From: a bacterium
Lineage (GTDB): Bacteria; Verrucomicrobiota; Verrucomicrobiia; Limisphaerales; RI-55
NCBI GenBank assembly: GCA_016124235.1
Contig: WGOC01000022.1
Location: 221,923 to 256,227, forward strand
Direction of reading: 5' to 3'
DNA length: 34,305 nucleotides
Shown piece by piece: positions 14,276 through 22,876 of this stretch (within the stretch, counting starts at the first letter, position 1; every line of letters begins with the position of its first letter). The notes beneath the pieces are model-generated. The model was not told the DNA's origin. It was given only the letters and a program-made list of their open reading frames with translations, and did not search any database. Made by a program: the position numbers and the translations under genes.

Positions 14276-14658
14276 TAACCGGCGATCTGGGCGTCGTATG
14301 CCGCCGGATCGAGCAGGGCACTTGCTTCGTTGGCGTCACTCGGACGCAATTTGAAAAACCATCCACCGGAATAGGGCTGTTGATTGACCAGTCCCGGGTC
14401 ATTTACCACCGAGGCGTTCACTTCCACAATTTCCCCGCTAATCGGTGCATAGATATCGCTCGCAGTTTTCACGGATTCCACGACTGCGCAGGCTTCGCCG
14501 GCGGCAACCTTGCGGCCGACTTCGGGCAATTCAACAAACACTACGTCGGTGAGTTCGTGTTGGGCGTGATCGGAAATTCCGACGGTTGCGAGTTCACCTT
14601 CCAGGCGAACCCATTCGTGCGATTTGGCGTATTTTAAATCAGAAGGGACGTTGCTCAT
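14275..14658 (-). CDS. gcvH: glycine cleavage system H protein
   Basis: GcvH is the lipoyl carrier that moves the aminomethyl intermediate between the P, T and L proteins of glycine cleavage. The ATG at 14658 gives 127 residues, the usual size, starting [18 protein letters not shown]. An in-frame extension to 14745 overlaps gcvT and is not family-like. The lipoylated lysine is Lys64 in [17 protein letters not shown]. The end [10 protein letters not shown]... is also typical. It follows gcvT by 11 nt. The P protein genes are not in the window, so they must lie elsewhere. No glycine riboswitch is evident upstream of the operon. Confidence 0.97.
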   Translation of the reverse strand: MSNVPSDLKYAKSHEWVRLEGELATVGISDHAQHELTDVVFVELPEVGRKVAAGEACAVVESVKTASDIYAPISGEIVEVNASVVNDPGLVNQQPYSGGWFFKLRPSDANEASALLDPAAYDAQIAG

Positions 14659-14669
14659 CTTGGGGAGAT

Positions 14670-15818
14670 TTAATGGGTGGATTTTCGGTAAATGGGTTTT
14701 TTGACAATCGCTGCGGCAAATCTGCGACCTCGTATTTCGATGCAAATGGAAGCGCCAGGCTTCAGGTCATGAGCACTCACCAATGCCAGTCCAATCCCGC
14801 AATTCAGGGAGGGACTTTGTGTGCCGCTGGTTACTTCGCCAATGGGGGCATCGTTTGAATTTGCCCGGAAAACGACGTAATGCGGTCGCGGAGGCGGCGA
14901 TTTTTCGGACATCGTAAACGCAACTGTGCGGCGTCCGGTGCGATCCTGTTTCTGCGCAAACAACTTCTCGCGGCCGATGAACGCAGGCTTATCAAATGCG
15001 ACGAAGAATCCCACGCCCGCCTCGATCGGCGAAATCGTTTCGGTCAATTCGTGGCCGTACAGCGGATAACCCATCTCGGTACGCAGCGTGTCGCGCGCGC
15101 CCAGACCACAGGGCTGCAGGCAGGAAGCGTGACCGGTGGTGAGAAGTTTGTTCCAGATAAGTTCGATCGATTCGTTCTCCGTGATGATTTCGAATCCATC
15201 TTCGCCCGTATACCCGGTTCGTCCAATCCAGGCTTTGGTGCCATCAATCGCAAATTTGCCAATTTGATTCTTGGCGAGTTCGGTGACGGTTTTGCACTCG
15301 GCTCCGTCAATTGACGCTTCGGTTGAAACCGCCGCAATCACGGCGTCGGAATTTGGTCCTTGCAGGGCGACTGCAGCAAGGTTCGCCGACCGATCACTGA
15401 TCGTTGCTTGCTTGCCGCTCGATCGTTTGCCGTGCTGTTGCCGAATCCACCTCAAGTCCTCGTCAATGCGCGATGCGTTGATAATCAGCAGATACCGATC
15501 GGCTGCCAATCGATAGAGGTAAAGGTCGTCAATGGTGCCTCCGGCTTCGTTGCACATCAGAGTGTACTGGCCTTGTCCGATCGCGAGTTTGGCGGCGTCG
15601 TTGGTTAACAGCTCATTGAGAAATTCCAGCGCACTGGCACCGGTGATCTCCACTTCGCCCATGTGCGAGATGTCGAAAATGCCGGCGGCCTTGCGAACGC
15701 AAAGATGTTCATCGACGATTCCCGAGTACTGGACTGGCATTTCCCAGCCGCCAAAATCGATCAATCGGGCTCCCAGTTTTTGGTGCGCGGCGAATAGTGG
15801 AGTGCGTTTCAGGCTCAT
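14670..15818 (-). CDS. gcvT: glycine cleavage system aminomethyltransferase (T protein)
   Basis: GcvT transfers the methylene group from the aminomethyl-lipoyl H protein to tetrahydrofolate and releases ammonia (EC 2.1.2.10). It has 382 residues, slightly above the usual 360-375. The N-terminus [29 protein letters not shown], then [45 protein letters not shown] and [10 protein letters not shown] are all diagnostic. The C-terminal domain [21 protein letters not shown] is present. It lies between the flavoprotein gene (13 nt upstream) and gcvH (11 nt downstream), so the three probably form one operon. The assignment is certain. Confidence 0.97.
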   Translation of the reverse strand: MSLKRTPLFAAHQKLGARLIDFGGWEMPVQYSGIVDEHLCVRKAAGIFDISHMGEVEITGASALEFLNELLTNDAAKLAIGQGQYTLMCNEAGGTIDDLYLYRLAADRYLLIINASRIDEDLRWIRQQHGKRSSGKQATISDRSANLAAVALQGPNSDAVIAAVSTEASIDGAECKTVTELAKNQIGKFAIDGTKAWIGRTGYTGEDGFEIITENESIELIWNKLLTTGHASCLQPCGLGARDTLRTEMGYPLYGHELTETISPIEAGVGFFVAFDKPAFIGREKLFAQKQDRTGRRTVAFTMSEKSPPPRPHYVVFRANSNDAPIGEVTSGTQSPSLNCGIGLALVSAHDLKPGASICIEIRGRRFAAAIVKKPIYRKSTH

Positions 15819-15831
15819 GAATTTGGCGCGT

Positions 15832-16548
15832 TCAGCCCCATTTTTCCGTTTTCATTTGCGCCTTCGGAAGGCCCATTTCACTGACCACGAGGTGTTCGGT
15901 CCCATCGACCAACGCGTTTGGTCCGCACGCGTAGAACGTCGTTTTGGGAAGGTCGACGATATTTTCCTTCACCCACGCCGCGTCGATTCGACCACGGCGG
16001 CCAGTCCAAGGATCCTGTTCGCTAAGCCGCGTGCACGTGACTTGGAAGCTGAAATTCGGGTTCTGCTGGGCGAGTTCCCGAAACTCGTCGTTGAAAATGA
16101 TGTCGTTCGTCGTGCGGACGCTATAGAGAATAGTGATTCGGGTGGAGAGTTTGCGTCGCGTTGCTTCGCGCACGAAGCCGCGGAATGGAGTCACGCCCGA
16201 GCCGCCCGCGATGCAGAGTAGATGGGCATCCGGCTCAAGCACTGGCAGGAATTTCCCCACCGGAGGAATGACGCCGAGGCGGTCGCCGGCCTTGGCCCAA
16301 TCGACCATCCGCGTGCCCATTTTGCCGTCCCGCTTGATGGTGATTTCGAAAAAGCCGCGGTCGAGCGCACAGGAGGAGAGCGAATACGCCCGTTTGTAGT
16401 TGGGGGTATCCGGCCAGAAGACGGTGATAAATTGGCCCGTTTTGAAGTCCGGGTCGAAACCTTCCGGCCATTTCAGGCGCACTGTCTTCACGTCGGGAAG
16501 TTCCATCTTCGCCGACTCAATTTCCATTTCCGTTATTTGGCGGGGCAT
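15832..16548 (-). CDS. ferredoxin-NADP reductase-like FAD/NAD(P)-binding oxidoreductase
   Basis: A 238-residue cytosolic flavoprotein. The N-terminal beta barrel carries the FAD motif RAYSLSS (about residues 53-59). The C-terminal Rossmann-like half carries GGSGVTPFRGF for pyridine nucleotide binding, LYSVRTTNDIIFNDEF and a FYACGPNALVDG motif near the end. There is no attached 2Fe-2S ferredoxin domain, so electrons must pass to a separate partner. It starts the run of three genes ending in gcvT-gcvH with short gaps. The context hints at a redox link to glycine cleavage or folate metabolism, but neighbours may be incidental. The exact acceptor is unknown. Confidence 0.88.
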   Translation of the reverse strand: MPRQITEMEIESAKMELPDVKTVRLKWPEGFDPDFKTGQFITVFWPDTPNYKRAYSLSSCALDRGFFEITIKRDGKMGTRMVDWAKAGDRLGVIPPVGKFLPVLEPDAHLLCIAGGSGVTPFRGFVREATRRKLSTRITILYSVRTTNDIIFNDEFRELAQQNPNFSFQVTCTRLSEQDPWTGRRGRIDAAWVKENIVDLPKTTFYACGPNALVDGTEHLVVSEMGLPKAQMKTEKWG

Positions 16549-16705
16549 AGTGAACTAACTGCTCGGCTGCAAGAATAGAAGGGAGCTTTGGCCGGTGTAA
16601 AGTGGCCATTCAGGTTGGCGCGAATAACTTTCATGCATGTGCCTCAGAATCCCTGAAATCGTCACTTGTCAGGCGGGGGCGGCTGTTTATTCTCCCGCGC
16701 TTGAG

Positions 16706-16715
16706 GGAACGTTCC
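16706..16715. promoter_or_regulatory. perfect palindrome GGAACGTTCC
   Basis: A 10-bp perfect palindrome lies in the 230-bp gap between the divergent flavoprotein gene and the glycogen-binding-domain gene, 64 bp before the latter's ATG. It could bind a dimeric regulator. No second copy was noticed and no promoter boxes could be assigned. Confidence 0.3.
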
Positions 16716-16778
16716 TTTTAGGATCGCTGCCTCTTTGAACATTACCTGAATACTGAAATCGAACTGAATTGAAAGATC

Positions 16779-17063
16779 ATGCCTGCCAAGAAAACTCGTA
16801 AGCCCAAGGAAACCTTCCAACTCCAGGCGCCGGCCGCGGGTGCCGTGTTGCTCGCCGGTGACTTCACCGGCTGGGAAACCAAACCGATTCAAATGAAGCG
16901 GGATCGCTCCGGAGTTTGGAAAGCCGCCGTGCCGCTGGAACCGGGCGCTCATCAGTACCGCTTTCTGGTTGACGGAAAATGGGCGGACGATCCGCAAGCC
17001 GAGGGCCGCGCGTCCAACCCGTTTGGTGGCCAAAACTGCGTACGCGAAGTCACGGCCGCTTAA
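16779..17063 (+). CDS. stand-alone glycogen-binding (CBM48/AMPK-type) domain protein
   Basis: A 94-residue protein made almost entirely of one early-set beta-sandwich of the kind found at the N-terminus of glycogen branching enzymes and in AMPK beta subunits. Visible marks are VLLAGDFTGWETKPIQM, GVWKAAVPLEPGAHQYRFLVDGKWADDP and NPFGGQNCVREV. A basic tail (MPAKKTRKPKET) precedes it. No catalytic domain is attached and no glycan enzyme gene is adjacent. It may target a partner to glycogen-like polymers or bind other ligands. It stands alone with a strong hairpin behind it. The domain call is firm; the role is unknown. Confidence 0.9.
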   Translation: MPAKKTRKPKETFQLQAPAAGAVLLAGDFTGWETKPIQMKRDRSGVWKAAVPLEPGAHQYRFLVDGKWADDPQAEGRASNPFGGQNCVREVTAA

Positions 17064-17083
17064 AAAAGCGGTGTTTTCCAAGT

Positions 17084-17119
17084 GCTGGGTACCTCGGTGC
17101 ATTCGTTGAGGTACCCGGC
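17084..17119 (+). terminator. hairpin after the glycogen-binding domain gene
   Basis: GCTGGGTACCTC (17084-17095) and GAGGTACCCGGC (17108-17119) form a 12-bp stem with one G-T pair and a 12-nt loop, 20 nt past the stop codon. A long T run is missing (CTGTCTCC follows), so termination may be weak or act on both strands. Confidence 0.6.
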
Positions 17120-17196
17120 TGTCTCCTCAATTAAACCATCGAAATTGCGATGGCGTTGCTTGCACCTGTGAGTCGCCACCGCTAGAAATCCACGCC

Positions 17197-18825
17197 GTGC
17201 AAAAGAAACGCATCCATTCTCCCGCCAGCCGGTCCCTCCTCTGGATATTCGCGCTGGTTCTTCTCGGAGCGGCCTTTTTCATTTCCGATCAAGCGTATTC
17301 GGCGGAGTCCGGTGCGCCTGAGGTGGTCGCGACGGCCGAACATGCCGACGGACATGCCGACGGACATGCCGTTTCAGCGACCGAGTTTCCCCCGTCTCTG
17401 GAAAGTTATCTCCAAGGCGAGGAGGGAATGACATCCGTCTGGGACAAGTTGAAGCACCGGGTGGAAGTTGAACCGTTCAACCTGTGGGCGACGCTCCTTT
17501 TCTTGGGCGCGATCATTCATACGTTTCTCACTCATAAATTTCGGCACCAAGCCCACGTGCTGGAGGATCGCCATCGCGAGAAGATCAAACGGCTGGGGCG
17601 TACCGCCGAAGCCAAGGACTACCTTGAGGCGAAGGACGATGTCAGCACGGGTGCACGGATTTTTCACTTTTTGGGAGAAGTTGAAGCCGTGTTTGGAATC
17701 TGGGTGATCCCGCTGCTGATTCTGATGTTTCTGAAATTCGGCAAGGACGCGGTGACCGTTTACGTGAATTCCAAAGTCCATTACACCGAACCGTTGTTTG
17801 TTGTCGTCATCATGGCCATGGCGTCGACGCGCCCCATTTTGCGACTGGCCGAAAAGATCATGAAGGCGGTGGCGCAAATCGGTGGCGGTGGTCCGGTGGC
17901 CTGGTGGTTTTCCATTTTGACGCTTGGTCCGCTGTTGGGCTCCTTCATCACCGAGCCGGGTGCGATGACGATTTCGGCTCTGCTTCTCGCAAAGCAGTTT
18001 TACGAACTGCGTCCGGGATTGCGGTTTGCTTATGCAACACTCGGACTTCTCTTTGTGAATGTTTCCGTCGGCGGGACTTTAACGCATTTCGCGGCCCCGC
18101 CGGTGTTGATGGTCGCCGGCAAATGGGGTTGGAACATGGCGTTCATGTTCGAGCACTTTGGCTGGCACGCCATTTTGGGAATCACCATTTCAAACGTCCT
18201 CTACTATTATTTCTTTCGGGGTGAGTTCTCGAAACTGCGCCGGGAAGTCAAAACGGAAACGGGTCCCGTCCACTGGAATGATCGTGACGAACCAGTGCCA
18301 ACGTGGGTCACGGTCGGGCACTTGATCTTTATGACTTGGGCGGTCATCAACGCGCACCACGCGCCGTTTTTAATCGGTGGCTTTTTGCTCTTCATGGCGT
18401 TCTTCGAAGTGACGGAAGATTATCAAGGAACGTTTTCGCTCCGTTCGCCAATCATGGTTGGATTCTTCCTCGCCGGCTTGGTGATTCACGGCGGTTTGCA
18501 ACAATGGTGGATTGCGCCGGTGCTGGGTAGTTTGAGTCAGTTGCCGATGATGATCGGTGCGACCATTTTGACCGCGTTCAATGACAATGCCGCGATCACC
18601 TATCTGGCGAGTTTGGTCCCTGGATTGACCGAAACGTTGAAGCACGCCGTCGTCGCGGGTGCGGTCACCGGTGGCGGTTTGACCGTGATTGCAAACGCGC
18701 CTAATCCGGCCGGCCAATCGATTCTCAACAAGTTTTTCCCGGATGGTGTTTCGCCAATGGGACTTTTTTTGGGAGCACTTGCGCCGACGTTCATCGTTGG
18801 TGCCTGTCTGTATTTGCTGAATTGA
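17197..18825 (+). CDS. putative Na+/H+ antiporter
   Basis: A large inner-membrane protein of 542 residues from a GTG at 17197. An N-terminal hydrophobic segment (about residues 13-30) is followed by a short acidic, His-containing linker, with His49, His53 and His57 in repeated HADG units. A dozen or so further hydrophobic helices follow. Phrases such as GPLLGSFITEPGAMTISALLLA, GGTLTHFAAPPVLMVAGKWGW, AFNDNAAITYLASLVPG and GGGLTVIANAPNPAG match the putative Na+/H+ antiporter family (Na_H_antiport_2-like), where conserved Asp/Asn and Thr residues lie in broken helices. The gene is monocistronic by context. The ion specificity is inferred from the family name and not shown by the sequence. Confidence 0.87.
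   Translation: MQKKRIHSPASRSLLWIFALVLLGAAFFISDQAYSAESGAPEVVATAEHADGHADGHAVSATEFPPSLESYLQGEEGMTSVWDKLKHRVEVEPFNLWATLLFLGAIIHTFLTHKFRHQAHVLEDRHREKIKRLGRTAEAKDYLEAKDDVSTGARIFHFLGEVEAVFGIWVIPLLILMFLKFGKDAVTVYVNSKVHYTEPLFVVVIMAMASTRPILRLAEKIMKAVAQIGGGGPVAWWFSILTLGPLLGSFITEPGAMTISALLLAKQFYELRPGLRFAYATLGLLFVNVSVGGTLTHFAAPPVLMVAGKWGWNMAFMFEHFGWHAILGITISNVLYYYFFRGEFSKLRREVKTETGPVHWNDRDEPVPTWVTVGHLIFMTWAVINAHHAPFLIGGFLLFMAFFEVTEDYQGTFSLRSPIMVGFFLAGLVIHGGLQQWWIAPVLGSLSQLPMMIGATILTAFNDNAAITYLASLVPGLTETLKHAVVAGAVTGGGLTVIANAPNPAGQSILNKFFPDGVSPMGLFLGALAPTFIVGACLYLLN
17341..17370. repeat. 12-bp tandem repeat in the antiporter gene
   Basis: The 12-base unit CATGCCGACGGA occurs two and a half times without mismatch and in frame, encoding HADGHADGHA just after the first membrane segment. 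Copy number could vary between strains by slippage without breaking the frame. Regularly spaced histidines could bind metal or sense pH; this is inference. Confidence 0.85.
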
Positions 18826-18930
18826 TTGGCGTTGGTCGGATTCAAGTCGTCTGGATCAAGTGCTGAATTCCTCAAGCTCGCTTGGGGAAAAAAGTCTTTT
18901 TGAATCAGGACATCCTTGTTTTCTTTGGGC

Positions 18931-19905
18931 ATGCAATCCGGCTCTGTGTCTGACTTTCTTCGCCGGCATTTTCGCCATTTCAACGCGGCCACCGTGATTG
19001 ATGCCGCCGATGCCTACCGCCAGCATCTCGACAACGGCGGAAAAATGTTTCTGGCGATGGCCGGCGCAATGAGTACCGCGGAGCTGGGATTGTCGCTCGC
19101 TGAAATGATCCGGCAGGACAAGATTCACGGAGTCAGTTGCACCGGCGCCAACCTCGAGGAAGACGTTTTCAATCTGGTCGCAAATAAGGATTACGAACGC
19201 GTACCCAATTACGCTGATCTTTCGCCGGCGGACGAACAGGCATTGCTGGATCGGAAAATGAACCGCGTGACCGACACGTGTATTCCGGAAAACGTGATGC
19301 GGAGCGTGGAACGCGTCATTGTGGACGCCTGGCAGGAAGCGGATCGCAATGGCGAACGCCTGTTTCCGCACGAGTTCTTTTACAAACTGCTTCGTGAGAG
19401 GAAACTGGAATCCTCGTTCCAGATCGACCTGCAAGATTCGTGGCTTTACGCCGCGATGGAAAAAGATCTGCCGATATTTGTGCCGGGTTGGGAAGACAGC
19501 ACCACGGGAAACTTCTACGCCGTGCAGTGCATGACCGGCAAAGTCAAGAATGTGCACACCGTCAAAACCGGCATGGAATACATGATGGAATTGAGCCGTT
19601 GGTATCCGGAAATCGCGCAGGATAATCCCATTGGCTTCTTCCAGATTGGCGGTGGAATCGCGGGCGATTTTCCGATTTGTGTGGTGCCGTTGTTGCGGCA
19701 GGACATGCAGAAAACAGACACGCCTATGTGGGGGTACTTTTGCCAGATCGGCGATAGCACCACCAGCTACGGCTCGTATTCGGGGGCCGTTCCCAACGAA
19801 AAAATTACGTGGGGCAAACTGGACGCCGACACTCCGCGGTTCATGATTGAATCCGACGCGACGATCGTGGCGCCATTGATCTTCGCGCAGGTACTTGAAT
19901 GGTGA
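18931..19905 (+). CDS. deoxyhypusine synthase family protein
   Basis: A 324-residue homologue of eukaryotic/archaeal deoxyhypusine synthase, which transfers the aminobutyl group of spermidine to a lysine of eIF5A using NAD. The ATG at 18931 is preferred; a TTG at 18916 would add five residues. Family marks are GGKMFLAMAGAMSTAELGLSLAEMIRQ, SCTGANLEEDVFNLVA, VPGWEDSTTGNF, QIGGGIAGDFPI and, near the end, PNEKITWGKLDADTPRF. Lys296 corresponds to the catalytic lysine of human DHS (WGK). Bacteria lack eIF5A, so the true reaction probably concerns polyamines. It stands between the antiporter gene and a secreted protein gene. The family is sure; the substrate is unknown. Confidence 0.92.
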   Translation: MQSGSVSDFLRRHFRHFNAATVIDAADAYRQHLDNGGKMFLAMAGAMSTAELGLSLAEMIRQDKIHGVSCTGANLEEDVFNLVANKDYERVPNYADLSPADEQALLDRKMNRVTDTCIPENVMRSVERVIVDAWQEADRNGERLFPHEFFYKLLRERKLESSFQIDLQDSWLYAAMEKDLPIFVPGWEDSTTGNFYAVQCMTGKVKNVHTVKTGMEYMMELSRWYPEIAQDNPIGFFQIGGGIAGDFPICVVPLLRQDMQKTDTPMWGYFCQIGDSTTSYGSYSGAVPNEKITWGKLDADTPRFMIESDATIVAPLIFAQVLEW

Positions 19906-19956
19906 TTGCGCCAGGGATTGACCGCGAAAGCCGGCGATGCTTCCTTCACCGCCATT

Positions 19957-20925
19957 ATGTGCGGCCGTTTCATCATTAGTTTGCTCGCTGCCTTGATTGG
20001 CTGTACGAAGATACTGCCAGCCGCGCAGGTCACGCTGACACCGGTTGCCGATACTTCGCTGTGGCAAGGAGCTACCAATCACAATTTGGGCGGATCGGAT
20101 CTGCTACCCGTGGGCGCTGCGGGAGACAACACGGGCGGTGCACAGAGCCGGTTGCTGATCAAATTTGATGTGGCCATGGCATTGCCGACCAATGCGGTAA
20201 TCGAGTCCGCGACTCTCACATTGCAGGTCGTTCACGGTCCCGGCCCCTCGACCGCGCACACGGCGAATTTCGATGGCTACAAAATACTCAATGACTGGGG
20301 GGAGGGTAACAAATCCTACACCAATTCACTTTCGCCAATGACCAGCACCCAGGTGGCGACCGCGGGTGAAGCAACATGGACGCATCGTTTCTTTGGGGAT
20401 GACAACGCTCGCTGGATTGAACCCGGAGGCGCGATTTACGACCAGGATTTTTCCGAGACAGCAGACTTTTCGTTCTTCACGCACATCGACAGCCAGTACA
20501 CGTACGTCATTCCGCTTAACTCGTCAGGGATCAAGTCCGTGCAAGATTGGTTGGCCGACCCGGCGAACAATTTCGGTTGGGTGATTCGAATCGCCGATCA
20601 GAATCCAGCGTGGTGGACGGCGCGGCAGGTTGCCTCGCGAGAATACGCGGATCCAGCTGAGCGGCCGCAGTTGACGATCAATTACTCGACGTCTCAACCT
20701 GATCCACCGCAAATTGAATCGATCGTGCGCGCCGGGTCGCAGCTCACAATTCGTTTCGGTGCCCAGGCCAACGTGATTTACCGGCCCCAGTTTAGGCCGT
20801 TTGTCGATACGGCGGCGTGGACCGATCTGCCTGATTTGGGCCCGCTCGGCGCCGCTGGTAACCTGGAGTTCAGCGACGATTTGACCGGGATTGCGACGCG
20901 GTTCTATCGCGTGATTGTTCCTTGA
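19957..20925 (+). CDS. secreted DNRLRE domain-containing protein
   Basis: A 322-residue exported protein from the ATG at 19957, with a signal peptide of about 24 residues (FIISLLAALIGC, cut near LPAAQ). The first 230 or so residues of the mature protein form a beta-rich domain starting TLTPVADTSLWQGATNHNLGG and QSRLLIKFDV, the pattern of DNRLRE/CBM96-like domains found in PVC extracellular proteins. A second, Ig/Fn-like segment (QIESIVRAGSQLTIRFGAQ...) ends in FYRVIVP, as in many Verrucomicrobial proteins. The cysteine in IGC could suggest a lipobox, but the fit is poor. The target, probably a carbohydrate or the cell surface, is not known. Confidence 0.8.
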   Translation: MCGRFIISLLAALIGCTKILPAAQVTLTPVADTSLWQGATNHNLGGSDLLPVGAAGDNTGGAQSRLLIKFDVAMALPTNAVIESATLTLQVVHGPGPSTAHTANFDGYKILNDWGEGNKSYTNSLSPMTSTQVATAGEATWTHRFFGDDNARWIEPGGAIYDQDFSETADFSFFTHIDSQYTYVIPLNSSGIKSVQDWLADPANNFGWVIRIADQNPAWWTARQVASREYADPAERPQLTINYSTSQPDPPQIESIVRAGSQLTIRFGAQANVIYRPQFRPFVDTAAWTDLPDLGPLGAAGNLEFSDDLTGIATRFYRVIVP

Positions 20926-20987
20926 TATCCGGAACATGGGTGGTGAACAAGTTCGACAACGGCAAACCATTTGGCTAAACCGTATCG

Positions 20988-22301
20988 GTGCGATCGCCCA
21001 AGCGCCCATCGGATCGTCGCGCGTTTGCGCAACGTCGATTCAGCCTGTTTCAAATGCTGGCGATCGTGATCCTTGGCACGGTTTGCTGGTTCACGTGGCG
21101 TGAGAGCCGGTCACCGATGAAATCGCCATCAAGCGGAATGGGGACGAAGTTGGCCTCGAATGCGTTTCCGGCTTCACCATTGAACCAGCCGGTCGGGAGT
21201 TCCTCTTCGGCAACGCAAATGAATCGCGGGATGTCGCGCGTCCTTCCAACGACGAATGCTCCGGCGATTCCACGTCAAAACCGAATTGCCGTGCAGACCA
21301 ATGCGGAACCCACCATCGCGACCAATTCTTTTAATATACCGGTTGTTACGAATGCGCTGCCGCTGCCTAATGTGCCAGATGTTCAAACGAATCTGGCCTC
21401 AACAAATGTCCCGACGCTGCCCGAAGCTCCGGCGGATTTTGTGCCTCGACCGGTGCAAAATGTTTTGGAGGCGCAACTTTTTCTCGCTCGCCGCGGGCTT
21501 TCTCCCGGCCCGATCGATGGGGTGATGGGCGGTCAGACGCGGGGTGCTTTGCAGTCGTTTCAAGGTGAGTCCCGGTTACCGATCACGGGCATCTTGGATG
21601 ATGTTACTCGCCAGGCGATGCAGCTTCAGGAGCCCGTCTTTGCACAGGTTATTGTGACTGCGGGAGATCTCGCCGGGTTGCAGCCGGTGCCCGATACGTG
21701 GCTGGCGAAGTCGCAATTGGCCCGCTTGGAATACTCGACACCGCTTGAGTGGCTGGCGGAAAAAGGCTGGGCCTACCAGAGCCTGGTTGCGCGACTCAAT
21801 CCCAGCATCGACTGGTCGGCCGTGACGCCGGGTACGGCGGTGAAAATTCCCAACGTGAGCCGGCCCCAATTCACCGGCAAGGCTGCCCAGGTTCGCATTT
21901 TCCTGTCGCAACGAATACTCGAGGCGTTCGATCAAGAAAACCGATTGATGGCACACTTTCCGTGCAGCATTGCTCGTCGAGTGGACAAGCGTCCCGTGGG
22001 CGAATTGCACGTCAGCGTACTCGCGCCTGACCCGGACTATACATTTGATCCGGAGATCTTTCCGGAATCCGAGGAGGGCCGGCAGCTCGGTCGGAAATTA
22101 CGGATTCCACCGGGGCCCAACAACCCGGTCGGCGTGGCGTGGGTCGGTCTTGATCGGTCCGGATATGGAATTCACGGCACGCCAGATCCTGAAAAGGTCG
22201 GGCGCACGGAATCGCATGGCTGCTTTCGTCTCGCCAATTGGAACGCTCGTCTGCTGCTCGATCTGGCGTGGAAAGGCATGCCCGTTTATGTTGAACCTTG
22301 A
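20988..22301 (+). CDS. L,D-transpeptidase with peptidoglycan-binding domain (YkuD family)
   Basis: A 437-residue envelope protein starting at a GTG (20988); an ATG at 21054 just before the membrane segment is an alternative. One N-terminal transmembrane or signal segment (MLAIVILGTVCWFTW) is followed by a Pro/Thr/Asn-rich linker. Next comes a PG_binding_1 domain (AQLFLARRGLSPGPIDGVMGGQTRGAL), a possible LysM-like part (NPSIDWSAVTPGTAVKIP) and a C-terminal YkuD domain. The active site HGTPDPEKVGRTESHGCFRL includes His410 and catalytic Cys412. Such enzymes make 3-3 peptidoglycan cross-links or attach proteins. It is 15 nt upstream of yaeQ. Confidence 0.92.
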   Translation: MRSPKRPSDRRAFAQRRFSLFQMLAIVILGTVCWFTWRESRSPMKSPSSGMGTKLASNAFPASPLNQPVGSSSSATQMNRGMSRVLPTTNAPAIPRQNRIAVQTNAEPTIATNSFNIPVVTNALPLPNVPDVQTNLASTNVPTLPEAPADFVPRPVQNVLEAQLFLARRGLSPGPIDGVMGGQTRGALQSFQGESRLPITGILDDVTRQAMQLQEPVFAQVIVTAGDLAGLQPVPDTWLAKSQLARLEYSTPLEWLAEKGWAYQSLVARLNPSIDWSAVTPGTAVKIPNVSRPQFTGKAAQVRIFLSQRILEAFDQENRLMAHFPCSIARRVDKRPVGELHVSVLAPDPDYTFDPEIFPESEEGRQLGRKLRIPPGPNNPVGVAWVGLDRSGYGIHGTPDPEKVGRTESHGCFRLANWNARLLLDLAWKGMPVYVEP

Positions 22302-22316
22302 TCTCAATAAACAACC

Positions 22317-22865
22317 GTGAGCGCGAAGTTCACGGTCCGGCTTGCCAGCGAAATCGCGAATCATCCGCTGCCCTCAAAAATACTGTTGAACCAGGATTTG
22401 CTGGAACCGGTCGATCACGTCCTTCTCAAGTTGCTTGCGTTTGTCCTTTTCCAGCGAGATCGCCTGCAAATCGAGCCGCGACTGCACGATGAAAACATCC
22501 CATTCGTCCCCGACCTGGTTCAGCTCGATTACCAATTAAAACCCGCCCTCTGGGTTGAATGTGGCGATACTGAAGTGACCAAACTGGACAAGCTTGCGGT
22601 CAAGGCGCCTTGGGCAGAGTTGTGGTTGGTCCTGCGTTCCCGCGAAGCACTTGAAACTTATAAACGGGAGATGGAGCGGCTCGGCTTGCGTCGCGATCGC
22701 TATGAAATGCTCGCGTTTGAAGCGACGATGTTTGATGAAATGTTGGCGTTGCTTGCGTCCCGAAATGAACTGACGCTCTTTCGCTTCAACATGAACGAAG
22801 GGGAATTGCAGTTGGATTTCAACGGCATCTGGTTTGACGCCGAAATTGTGCGGGCAACTTTCTGA
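22317..22865 (+). CDS. yaeQ: YaeQ family protein
   Basis: A 182-residue protein starting at GTG (22317), the normal size for YaeQ. The family has a compact PD-(D/E)xK nuclease-like fold whose biochemical role is unclear; E. coli YaeQ was once thought to replace RfaH. The segments LAFVLFQRDRLQIEPRL, PALWVECGDTEVTKLDKLAVKAPWAELWLV and a C-terminal LFRFNMNEGELQLDFNGIWFD are typical. The E-C-G-D and K residues of the nuclease-like core are kept. It follows the L,D-transpeptidase gene by 15 nt on the same strand and converges on the ligase gene with 11 nt between stops. Confidence 0.9.
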   Translation: MSAKFTVRLASEIANHPLPSKILLNQDLLEPVDHVLLKLLAFVLFQRDRLQIEPRLHDENIPFVPDLVQLDYQLKPALWVECGDTEVTKLDKLAVKAPWAELWLVLRSREALETYKREMERLGLRRDRYEMLAFEATMFDEMLALLASRNELTLFRFNMNEGELQLDFNGIWFDAEIVRATF

Positions 22866-22876
22866 TGAGAATGCGG

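Noticed and set aside
13764..14278. Two plus-strand frames (75 and 100 codons) between rpsU and gcvH
   Set aside because: They have no family resemblance, no Shine-Dalgarno, and overlap a better-placed minus-strand candidate that is itself doubtful.
16549..16778. Possible glycine riboswitch before the FNR-gcvT-gcvH genes
   Set aside because: Neither the conserved aptamer core nor tandem aptamer helices could be found in this gap on the minus strand.
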